Shown here: piece after piece, positions 1-6,683 of the stretch | Position numbering within the stretch: the stretch's first letter is position 1 | Layout: each line of letters starts with the position of its first letter | DNA from: Prevotella sp. CAG:1058 | GTDB lineage: Bacteria; Bacteroidota; Bacteroidia; Bacteroidales; Bacteroidaceae | Direction: 5' to 3' | Length of the DNA: 7,126 nt | Assembly: GCA_000433175.1 (NCBI GenBank) | Contig: HF986679.1 | Location: 1 to 7,126 of the forward strand | The notes under the pieces: generated by a model | What the model saw: the letters and a program-made list of their open reading frames with translations, nothing else | Told to the model about the DNA's origin: nothing | The model's database searches: none | Translations under genes and position numbers: made by a program

Positions 1-1607
1 GAGGATACGTTATGATGAACGGGTCGCAGACCATAGGCTACAACAGGGGCAACTATAACGCATCGGCCACGCTCAACCACGACAAAATGACCTACACGGC
101 GTTTGTCGGCGGAGGATTTTCGGGGCCTGTAACTTCGGAGTCGTCCAGCACGGCTTACTACAACCTGCCTTCGGGTCAGATTCAGCGTTCAAGCGAAACC
201 GAGGCAAAATCGAAGAGCAACAGCCAGTACGGCCAGTTGCGCCTGCGTTACCAGAACAAGCAGACCAGCCTGACGTCATACTTCGGACTGGCACGCAGCG
301 CTTCGCCCGGCAGCGAGTCGTGGGGAAAGATATACGAAGGCGACGAAGTGAAGGAGAGTTCAAACTTCAGCAAGTCGAGCGGTCTGTCGCCGTCGGTCAG
401 CTTCAACGGCGAACATTCGTGGCACAACAGCAACCGCCTGACGTTCAACCTGTCGGGCTCTTACTCGCACAACAAATACGACCGCAGCTATACGGAGAGC
501 GGATTCAGCACACTGACAAACTCAAAGGAAGACGCCGTAGGCCTGAATGGCAACATAAACTATGCTTATTTCAAGAATAAATGGTCGTTGTCGCTCTACA
601 CGTCGTTCAGGGGCAACCTGTACGACTCTGAATATTCAGGCACATACGACACCAGACAGCACATGTGGCAACACGACTTGGTGTCGTTCTTATGGCTAAG
701 CTACTATCTCAACAGGCGACTAAGCATCAGCGGTGCAGGCGGTTTCCACTGGCAGTATACCGACCTGCGCGGTGCAAAAGTGTTTTCAGAGTTCTTCCCG
801 CGTGCCCAGTTCTACCTGCAATACCGCACAAGGCGCGGCATGCTTATGTGGAAGTCGTACCTCGGTAGCGCCACTTATTCGCCCAACGTAATCAACGACA
901 CGAGGATAGACGTAAATCCGTACATGGTGAAAATAGGTACGCCAGACCTGAAAAGGGCTTACAGTTTCGGATCGACAATATATTACAGCGGCCAGCTCGA
1001 CAAGCTGAAGCTGATGCTGTCGACCAGCTACAGTTACAACCACAATCTCCTTATAAACGACTATTACCTTGACAACGACAACAAGATAGTGCAGAGTTAC
1101 GCCTGGGGCGGACGTATTCATTTAGGCATGGCGTATGCCGCAGCCACATATTCGTTTACAGATAAATTCGAGGTGACCGGCAGTGTGAGCTACCTGCATA
1201 CAAGCGTCAAATCAAACATCAGCAAACATAATAACTGCATAACAGGCTCAGCCGGACTGAAATGGTATATAAAAGACTTCTCACTGTCGCCTTACATCAG
1301 TTTCTACTCGAAGAGTCTTGACTACATGGCATTGTCTTACAGCAGTTACCCGACATCTTACGGTCTTCAGGCAACATACAGCCGCAAAAACCTTTACGTG
1401 GCTTTGAACTGTCTGATGCCTTTCAATAAGCTGAAATTCAAAAACAATCTGGCAACGCCTTTGTATGGATATAATGAGACATCATACAACCGCAGCAATA
1501 GCCAATACCTGACGATAACCATAAGCTACTCGTTTGATTTCGGCCGCCGTGTCGAGCGTGTGGAAAGGAAGAAGGGCGGTTCAAGCAGTTCACTGATGAC
1601 ACTTTAA
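1..1607 (+). CDS. Outer-membrane beta-barrel protein (TonB-receptor-like), 3' part, 5' end outside the window
   Basis: The frame is open to the left edge of the window (codons for G-Y-V precede the first ATG at 12), so the ATG at 12 is probably internal and the true start lies upstream; 534 residues are visible. The sequence is a run of short amphipathic segments rich in Tyr, Ser, Asn and Gly with alternating aromatic residues (such as YGQLRLRYQ, WSLSLYTSF, YLTITISYSFDFG), typical of transmembrane strands of large outer-membrane barrels. No plug or carboxypeptidase-regulatory domain is visible; if present it lies upstream. Known family: Bacteroidetes 'outer membrane protein beta-barrel family' proteins, whose C-terminus is a TonB-receptor-like barrel and often ends in a last strand resembling YSFDFG followed by a short charged tail. 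The substrate cannot be deduced. The last 166 codons are duplicated downstream. A SusC-type receptor is possible but less likely from the tail. Confidence 0.78.
   Translation, partial: GYVMMNGSQTIGYNRGNYNASATLNHDKMTYTAFVGGGFSGPVTSESSSTAYYNLPSGQIQRSSETEAKSKSNSQYGQLRLRYQNKQTSLTSYFGLARSASPGSESWGKIYEGDEVKESSNFSKSSGLSPSVSFNGEHSWHNSNRLTFNLSGSYSHNKYDRSYTESGFSTLTNSKEDAVGLNGNINYAYFKNKWSLSLYTSFRGNLYDSEYSGTYDTRQHMWQHDLVSFLWLSYYLNRRLSISGAGGFHWQYTDLRGAKVFSEFFPRAQFYLQYRTRRGMLMWKSYLGSATYSPNVINDTRIDVNPYMVKIGTPDLKRAYSFGSTIYYSGQLDKLKLMLSTSYSYNHNLLINDYYLDNDNKIVQSYAWGGRIHLGMAYAAATYSFTDKFEVTGSVSYLHTSVKSNISKHNNCITGSAGLKWYIKDFSLSPYISFYSKSLDYMALSYSSYPTSYGLQATYSRKNLYVALNCLMPFNKLKFKNNLATPLYGYNETSYNRSNSQYLTITISYSFDFGRRVERVERKKGGSSSSLMTL
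1107..1607 (+). repeat. Direct repeat copy A (3' end of barrel gene)
   Basis: This is the first copy of a roughly 500-bp direct repeat. The match begins at the codons for GGRI and runs through the stop codon. It aligns with 1668-2168 at a constant offset of 561 bp (187 codons), so no insertion or deletion separates the copies. There are uninterrupted identical stretches, for example the codons for KWYIKDFSL. Confidence 0.92.
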
Positions 1608-1634
1608 TGCTTTTATAGTTTGTTGACGGACTAA

Positions 1635-2168
1635 ATGTGTATTTTAAAAATTTCTAAGTTTTTTGGGGGCGGACGCATTTATTCCGGCTCGGCGTATGCC
1701 GCGGCCACTTACTCGTTTACAGACAAATTCGAGATGACCGGCAGCGTGAACTACCAGCATACAAGTGTCAGCTCAAACATCAGCAAGCATTACAACGGCG
1801 TAACAGGCTCAGCCGGGTTGAAGTGGTATATAAAAGACTTCTCACTGACGCCTTACATCAGATTTTACTCAAAGAGCATGGACTACATGTCGTTGTCTTA
1901 CAGCAGCTTCCCGACGTATTACGGACTTCAGGCTACATACAGCCGCAAGAACCTGTACGTGGCGTTGAACTGCCTGATGCCTTTCGACAAGCTGAGAAGC
2001 AAGAACTATCTGGAGACGCCATTGTATGGGTATGATACGACATCGTACAGCCGCAGCAACAGCCAGTACCTGACGATTACGGTAAGCTATTCATTCGACT
2101 TCGGTCGCCGTGTCGAGCGTGTGGAAAGGGAGAAGAGCAGCGCAAGCAGTTCGCTGATGACAATGTAA
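1635..2168 (+). pseudogene. Truncated duplicate of the barrel gene's C-terminal third (remnant or silent 3' cassette)
   Basis: From base 1668 to the stop at 2168 this matches 1107-1607 of the upstream barrel gene without any gap; my count by eye is 136 identical residues of 166. The open frame could start at ATG 1635, but its first 11 codons (MCILKISKFFG) come from AT-rich junction DNA, with no signal peptide and no convincing -7 box or ribosome site. A 177-residue product with only the last barrel strands and no export signal would not be expected to reach the outer membrane. The copy is nevertheless free of stops and frameshifts and keeps the strand pattern and the YSFDFGRRVERVER ending. 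This suggests recent loss of the 5' part of a tandem paralogue, or upkeep as a recombination donor. It lies in the same phase as the upstream gene, separated by stops at 1605 and 1632. Confidence 0.72.
1668..2168 (+). repeat. Direct repeat copy B (3' cassette)
   Basis: This is the second copy of the direct repeat. Similarity stops abruptly upstream of about base 1666, where the sequence turns into AT-rich DNA (1636-1664), and I see no clear similarity after the two stop codons. The repeat is therefore confined to coding sequence. Confidence 0.92.
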
Positions 2169-2218
2169 GTCTATAATCACTGAAAAACGGCCACGCAAAT
2201 GTGGATAAACTCTCTTCA

Positions 2219-2256
2219 AAAAAATACGGGATTCGTAGCAGAATCCCGTATTTTTT
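2219..2256. terminator. Bidirectional rho-independent terminator between convergent genes
   Basis: A perfect 16-bp stem pairs 2219-2234 with 2241-2256 around the 6-base loop GTAGCA. The core is TACGGGATTC, flanked by A-runs on the left and T-runs on the right, so a U-tract forms on either strand. It lies 50 bp after the stop of the duplicated barrel end and 26 bp beyond the stop of the minus-strand pectinesterase, and would serve both. Confidence 0.92.
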
Positions 2257-2282
2257 AATTTCATAAAATAATCAGATGGTCG

Positions 2283-5200
2283 TTACTTTATGATTTTTGT
2301 TGTTTTAACGCTACCGTCGGTCATTGTGTCAACCTTGATAACCACACCTGCATAAGCGTCGCTTACACGCGAACCCTGAAGGCTGTAATATGCAGTCTTT
2401 ACAACATTGCCGCTGTCAGTAACCACGCCGGTTATGCCGGTAGACGTCGTACTTACAGCCGGGCCGAAACCACCATGCTGGTTGGCAGTACGTACGGTAT
2501 AGTTATTTACAGATGATTCGTCGCCTTCAACAGCAAAGGTCAGCGTATTGGCTGAAGTCATGGCAACAAACTGTCCGTTATAGAACACTGCGTATGCAAC
2601 TGCACCGTCAACTGCATCCCAAGTCAGAGTTGTGCCTTCGGCATTGAGCTTGCTGATTTGCTTCTGGGCCGCATACTCGTCAGGTGTCCAGTTCTTGAAT
2701 ACGTTGTCGATATTATACTCAGCTGCCTCTTCGGCCGAAAGTATTGTCTCATAAGTGTTCTGCTTGCTGTCTTTAGTAAATGTAAGTACCAATGACTCTG
2801 GAGAAATAACCTTACCGGTCTCGTCCATTGTATTATACTCGACGAATTTATCTGCAGGCACGTTCATACCGCCCGTTGTCCAACGGGTTTCGTTCAAACG
2901 CTCAGGCTGGAGCAGTGTTGTGTTGATGTATGCACAACGAGGATTGTCGTTCCATGCACGACCATAATTAAACTTCTCTGCCTTGCTGTCGATTGTACAT
3001 CCGCTAAACACATAGCCCCAGATGTTACCGCCGTTAACGTCGGTGGAAGGAGCTGTAAGCGTACATTCGCCACTGCCGTCGGCATTGCGAGGTTCAACAG
3101 TAAGCGTACATTCGTTGAAGAATACGTCGCCACCACCGCAGATGAAGTCAACAGTTCCGTGGATGTCAGAATTCTCGAAATAGAACTGGGAATTGTTGTT
3201 TGAGTAATATGTATCCTGGTAAGACAGCATTCTTACATTCTTGCATATCGTGCGCTTACCCTTGTCCTGTATTACCACTGCACGACCGGCAAAGCCCGGC
3301 TGGTAATAATCGTATGCGTTCTTGAGTGTAAGATCCTGGAAATACGTATTGCTTCCGGTTACAAGGAATGTGGCAGATACGCCGATGCCTTCCTCAGGAG
3401 CCTCGTTTACAATGATAGTATTATCCATGCTCTGACCGATAATGGAAATGTTGTCGCCTGATATCGGAGTAAGAACTTCACTGCCAAGGTCGTAAGTGCC
3501 GTCAGGCAAGAATATGAATGTGCGCTCGTTAGCAGAAGCATGAGAGTTTGCAATGTCGAGCACGGTAAGCAGATTGCCACCATCGCCCTGCCTTACTACA
3601 TAATATCCCTGTTCGTTTTTCTCAACAGGAGAGCCTTCAACATTGGCAATGACAAGTTTGTGCAGGTAAACCTCGTTGCTTGCCGTTAATGTAATCGTAC
3701 CTGCACCGCCTGTGTACTCCATCATAACAGTCTTACCGTCTACTGAGCTGTAGCCGCTGGCCGTAGCCACCTCTACCCCGTTTGCATCAGTAAGTGTTAA
3801 TACGGCGTCACTCTTGCTGTAACGGCAAAGCGTAGCTATGATGTAAGCATGGCCGCCTACAAGCAAGTCTATCTTGCCGTTAGACTCAAGCGTCCATCCG
3901 TGGGTGGTATCATGGAACTTAGCTTTCTCTGCATTGAAAGCCTCGTGGTCTTCGTCATAGAAGAATTCGTCGGTAAGATTGAAAGTATAACGCGACGTAC
4001 CGTTTGCTGTTTCGATATCAGTTGCTACGGCATACAAAGTCATGTCTGAAGTAACAACATAGTCGGTTGTGTACTTCTCACCGCCCTTGGCCTCAACAAA
4101 CCAGCCGCGCATCGCCTTACCTTCAGCCACGGTCACACCGTCGTAACCTCTAAGCGTACCTATCGTGGCATCCTTTTCTACCTGTTGTGTTGCGTCAAGT
4201 ACCGTAACACCGTCGGTATCAACATAAGTCAGCGTATAATAAGGCTTGTGAACGAAAACAGCATTATACGTAATTACATCACCATTGGCCGCAACCTTGA
4301 TTGTAGCCACAACAGAGCCATCTTCCTGTACTGCATAAGTAATGTCACCTTCGAGTTCTCCGTTATCACAAACTACGTCTGTTATAGGATTGGCTTCCGA
4401 CGGGAATTCCACCGCATTAGACAATTCAATAGTAGCCTGCTGCACGCCGTCTGCTACTTCTTCAAAAATATCAACAGCATTATAAGTAGTGCCATTGAAC
4501 GAGAATGAACCGAGTGACGGAGTAAGCGACATGTCCACATTGCCGTAAATATCAAGACGGAACATATAAGCATTCTGGGCGTCGGCAAGATTTGTAAATT
4601 TAAGCTGGCAATTCGTACGGTTCACATTTGCAGAAACCTCGCACCAGCCTGAAGGCGACGCTGTAGTCGTAGTAAGTTGTACCCAGTCGGCATCACCATC
4701 GCCCTTGGCCCACAGCGACCAACCACGGTTGCCGCCGGTTGCACCATGTACGAAAGTAACCTTTGTAACTGAAGCAAGAGGAGAAGTATAAATATAAGCG
4801 CCACCATTCTTGGCAGCACGCAATGTACCGTCAACCTGATTCTTGTCAAACTTGTTCCAGTCAATGCCGATAGCATCCGGATCTGGAGCAACATCCGTAT
4901 TATAAACTGTAAAAGAAAGGTTTTCATGGCTATACTTTGTAGTAGCCGTATGTGCTACGGTCTCAGCCGGTCCTGCTGTTAGGGCGTTCCACTCAGAAAA
5001 ACTTGTTGAGTAGATCTCTTTAGCCTGTATCGATGAAACAAAAGTAACGGCTATTTTATACAAATAGCAACTGCCTGTTGCGACAATATCCACATAACCG
5101 GCTTCGACTTCGGCAGAAGTAGCCTTATGTTCGGTTACGTTGGTCACATCGCCGGTTTCTCCTCCAATAGTAAAATATCCATAATTAGGATATGGAGTAA

Positions 5201-5501
5201 CCGACACAACATCCCTAGCCGACTTTACAGGCACACGGATAACCGTACCAGCATTAACCTGAACATCCGAGCTCCTGTTCTTAACATCAAATTTTCCATT
5301 TGTAGCATCAACATAAAGGTTGACACCATCAACATCGGATGCGACCTCTCCGGCATTGCCATTAAAAATGACATCAGCCAACGAAGCAGGAATCCTGTTC
5401 TGGAAATCCCACGTAGCCGTAACATCCTGCGCCCTTGCAACACACGCCACAAGAACCATGAGGCACATTATACCCCACCTTAACACTAATCTTCCCATCA
5501 T
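2283..5501 (-). CDS. Secreted multidomain pectinesterase (pectin methylesterase, carbohydrate esterase family 8)
   Basis: Predicted to hydrolyse methyl esters of homogalacturonan, giving pectate and methanol, outside the cell or at the surface. The catalytic domain spans roughly residues 629-935. It shows LPDGTYDL, the YQDTYY motif (Gln762, Asp763), GTVDFICGG (Asp785) and NYGRAW (Arg848), matching the family's oxyanion-hole Gln, acid Asp, nucleophile-side Asp and substrate Arg. The N-terminus (1-24) is a signal peptide, likely cut at ARA/Q. Before the esterase come a beta module (about 26-155), a FSEWNAL-type module (about 163-322), a beta-sandwich (about 328-418), a Listeria-Bacteroides (InlB-like) repeat (about 421-495) and another beta module (about 500-622). 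After it come a fibronectin III-like domain (about 945-1025) and a sorting-like tail (about 1035-1072). Met codons at 5501 and 5498 are alternative starts; both follow an A-rich leader. The many accessory modules make it far longer than a simple esterase of about 300-400 residues. Confidence 0.93.
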   Translation of the reverse strand: MMGRLVLRWGIMCLMVLVACVARAQDVTATWDFQNRIPASLADVIFNGNAGEVASDVDGVNLYVDATNGKFDVKNRSSDVQVNAGTVIRVPVKSARDVVSVTPYPNYGYFTIGGETGDVTNVTEHKATSAEVEAGYVDIVATGSCYLYKIAVTFVSSIQAKEIYSTSFSEWNALTAGPAETVAHTATTKYSHENLSFTVYNTDVAPDPDAIGIDWNKFDKNQVDGTLRAAKNGGAYIYTSPLASVTKVTFVHGATGGNRGWSLWAKGDGDADWVQLTTTTASPSGWCEVSANVNRTNCQLKFTNLADAQNAYMFRLDIYGNVDMSLTPSLGSFSFNGTTYNAVDIFEEVADGVQQATIELSNAVEFPSEANPITDVVCDNGELEGDITYAVQEDGSVVATIKVAANGDVITYNAVFVHKPYYTLTYVDTDGVTVLDATQQVEKDATIGTLRGYDGVTVAEGKAMRGWFVEAKGGEKYTTDYVVTSDMTLYAVATDIETANGTSRYTFNLTDEFFYDEDHEAFNAEKAKFHDTTHGWTLESNGKIDLLVGGHAYIIATLCRYSKSDAVLTLTDANGVEVATASGYSSVDGKTVMMEYTGGAGTITLTASNEVYLHKLVIANVEGSPVEKNEQGYYVVRQGDGGNLLTVLDIANSHASANERTFIFLPDGTYDLGSEVLTPISGDNISIIGQSMDNTIIVNEAPEEGIGVSATFLVTGSNTYFQDLTLKNAYDYYQPGFAGRAVVIQDKGKRTICKNVRMLSYQDTYYSNNNSQFYFENSDIHGTVDFICGGGDVFFNECTLTVEPRNADGSGECTLTAPSTDVNGGNIWGYVFSGCTIDSKAEKFNYGRAWNDNPRCAYINTTLLQPERLNETRWTTGGMNVPADKFVEYNTMDETGKVISPESLVLTFTKDSKQNTYETILSAEEAAEYNIDNVFKNWTPDEYAAQKQISKLNAEGTTLTWDAVDGAVAYAVFYNGQFVAMTSANTLTFAVEGDESSVNNYTVRTANQHGGFGPAVSTTSTGITGVVTDSGNVVKTAYYSLQGSRVSDAYAGVVIKVDTMTDGSVKTTKIIK

Positions 5502-5551
5502 TATTATTTTTTAGTAAGTTAAATTGTTTTTAGTAAATAGTTTTCACCTGA

Positions 5552-5559
5552 CAAAGATA
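5552..5559 (-). promoter_or_regulatory. -7 promoter box of the pectinesterase gene
   Basis: On the minus strand this reads TATCTTTG, a perfect match to the Bacteroidetes primary-sigma -7 consensus TAnnTTTG. It lies 50 bp before the first start codon, leaving a leader of roughly 40-45 nt. No TTTG occurs at the expected -33 spacing (about 5579-5586); the nearest candidate is TTTA at 5583-5586. Confidence 0.68.
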
Positions 5560-5602
5560 AACAAAAAATTTCATATATGAAATAAACACATGAAAATAGA
5601 AC

Positions 5603-5618
5603 AGTTTTGATAAAAACT
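5603..5618. promoter_or_regulatory. Short inverted repeat upstream of the pectinesterase promoter
   Basis: AGTTTT (5603-5608) and AAAACT (5613-5618) flank the spacer GATA. The site begins about 43 bp upstream of the pectinesterase -7 box, a distance typical of activator sites. Chance is a real alternative in such AT-rich sequence. Confidence 0.22.
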
Positions 5619-5758
5619 ATAATCCACAATGCCATAAGACAGCATAAAAAAAAACAACTTGAACCAAAGGATTATTTCTATCATCAAAGATTGTAAAAGC
5701 CATTATTAACACTGTTTAAATACAACAAGTAACCATATTTTTTGAATTTTTACTATAA

Positions 5759-5770
5759 AAATAGCTATTT
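5759..5770. promoter_or_regulatory. 12-bp palindrome overlapping the -33 position, possible operator
   Basis: AAATAGCTATTT is a perfect palindrome ending 16 bp before the -7 box at 5787, so it covers the place of the missing -33 element. That position suits a dimeric regulator, but AT-rich DNA yields such palindromes by chance and no regulator gene is present in the window. Confidence 0.35.
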
Positions 5771-5786
5771 ATTCAATGGAAAAATG

Positions 5787-5794
5787 TATCTTTG
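5787..5794 (+). promoter_or_regulatory. -7 promoter box of the 213-residue secreted-protein gene
   Basis: TATCTTTG matches the Bacteroidetes -7 consensus TAnnTTTG exactly and is identical to the box of the divergent pectinesterase promoter. It lies 54 bp before the ATG at 5849. The expected -33 TTTG is absent; that position is occupied by the palindrome at 5759-5770. Confidence 0.7.
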
Positions 5795-5848
5795 CAATGT
5801 TTTCTAAAAAACAAATTATTTAATTATTAATTTCAAAAACATTTAAGT

Positions 5849-6490
5849 ATGAAAAAAATTTTTACTTTGATAGCCTCTGTAATCGTGGCTATGAGTGTTA
5901 ATGCCCAGGAGCAAAAAGTTTGGAACTTCTCAGATTGGGAAGAAACTACATTCAATGCTGTAACAACCATCGACGGATTGACGGTTATGGCAAACGAAGA
6001 AAGCACTGTCGTTATCGACGGCAACAACAAAACCATTGAAGGCGCAAACAACACTTACAAGTGCACAAAGCGTCTGAAACTGGGCGGAACTGGTAGTGCA
6101 GAAGCACGCAACCTTAATTTTGAAGTAACTGGACCTTGTACGATAAACGTAGGATTGATTTCATCAAGCAGCAGCGCAGACCGTACATTAAACGTTGCAA
6201 CCGGAACATTTGACAATGTAGTAGCAAACCTCCAAGCAGTAGGCTCACCTGCCCAGGAGCAGACTTACAAGTATGAAAGCAACGAACCTACAACTGTTTA
6301 TCTCTACAGCCCCTCATCTGGTGTAAACATCTACTACATCGAGGTTACCTACACTTCAACAAACATCAACAACGCCATTGTTGAACAGGGCAACGAAAAC
6401 GCCCCCGTATACAATCTCGCAGGACAACGCGTTAACAAGGACAGCAAGGGCGTATTAATCCAGAACGGCAAGAAATTCATCAATAAATAA
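5849..6490 (+). CDS. Small secreted protein with a pectinase-type accessory module and sorting-like tail
   Basis: This 213-residue protein starts with a clear signal peptide (MKKIFTLIASVIVAMSVNA, likely cut before Gln20). The ATG at 5849 follows an A/T-rich Bacteroidetes leader and lies 54 bp after a perfect -7 box. Residues about 23-170 form one beta-rich module that begins VWNFSDW, contains CTKRLKLGG and SSSSSADRTLNV, and ends NIYYIEVTY. The pattern resembles the N-terminal module of the adjacent pectinesterase (starts TWDFQ, ends CYLYKIAVTF) and modules attached to Bacteroidetes pectate lyases. Residues about 185-213 (from APVYNLAGQRVN to the end) resemble the short C-terminal tail common in secreted Prevotella and Bacteroides proteins. 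There is no recognisable catalytic motif. A role as a non-catalytic glycan-binding or surface protein is inference; the exact function is unknown. Confidence 0.88.
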   Translation: MKKIFTLIASVIVAMSVNAQEQKVWNFSDWEETTFNAVTTIDGLTVMANEESTVVIDGNNKTIEGANNTYKCTKRLKLGGTGSAEARNLNFEVTGPCTINVGLISSSSSADRTLNVATGTFDNVVANLQAVGSPAQEQTYKYESNEPTTVYLYSPSSGVNIYYIEVTYTSTNINNAIVEQGNENAPVYNLAGQRVNKDSKGVLIQNGKKFINK

Positions 6491-6509
6491 TAAAAAAAGA
6501 TTGACTATT

Positions 6510-6542
6510 AAAAACTCCGCAGACAGTCTGCGGAGTTTTTTT
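6510..6542 (+). terminator. Rho-independent terminator of the small secreted-protein gene
   Basis: The stem pairs 6510-6523 with 6527-6540 around the loop CAG. It has a GC-rich core (CTCCGCAGA) and ends in a run of seven T (6536-6542). It begins 20 bp after the stop codon. The A-run on the left would also allow some termination in the opposite direction. Confidence 0.9.
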
Positions 6543-6604
6543 ATTATATCAAATACAGCGTTCCAAAACCGAACATCATCACTTCCATCTTTCAAGTATA
6601 AAAC

Positions 6605-6655
6605 AAAAGCCAGGTTCAGCTAGTTTGTTATTCAACTAAATGAACCCGGCTTTTT
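6605..6655 (-). terminator. Terminator downstream of guaA (hairpin usable on both strands)
   Basis: AAAAGCC (6605-6611) pairs with GGCTTTT (6648-6654), and GGTTCA (6613-6618) pairs with TGAACC (6641-6646), with one A/C mismatch between them. An inner AGTT/AACT pairing is also possible. On the minus strand the stem is followed by TTTTGTTTTA, placing a U-rich tail about 30 bp after the guaA stop. Confidence 0.82.
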
Positions 6656-6683
6656 ATCTTAAACGTCCTTGCTTAATCTTAAA

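Larger units (their letters stand above)
5502..5848. promoter_or_regulatory. AT-rich divergent intergenic promoter region
   Basis: These 347 bases separate the pectinesterase from the small secreted-protein gene, which are transcribed away from each other. The region is strongly AT-rich and contains no plausible gene. It holds one perfect Bacteroidetes -7 box per direction, a 12-bp palindrome (5759-5770) and a short inverted repeat (5603-5618). No riboswitch or tRNA was recognised. Confidence 0.8.

Noticed and set aside
73..448. Minus-strand open frames opposite the barrel gene
   Set aside because: They lie wholly antisense to a well-supported coding frame, have Arg/Pro/Ser-rich compositions typical of shadow frames, and show no signal or domain.
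1605..1668. Idea that the barrel gene and its duplicate are one gene broken by a sequencing error
   Set aside because: The upstream copy already has a complete natural C-terminus identical in type to that of the second copy, and two in-frame stops lie between them. No single base change would make one sensible protein.
2191..2204. Small CCAC/GTGG hairpin before the terminator
   Set aside because: A 4-bp stem with a 6-base loop is too weak to support a function, and the strong terminator follows directly.
4185..5483. Plus-strand open frames of 107 and 118 codons opposite the pectinesterase
   Set aside because: They are antisense to a continuous domain-bearing gene, with no promoter or family resemblance; they reflect codon bias on the opposite strand.
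5742..5776. TTGAAT...ATTCAA dyad with a 23-bp spacer
   Set aside because: The half-sites are short and AT-rich, and the centre does not coincide with the 12-bp palindrome inside it, so chance is the simplest explanation.
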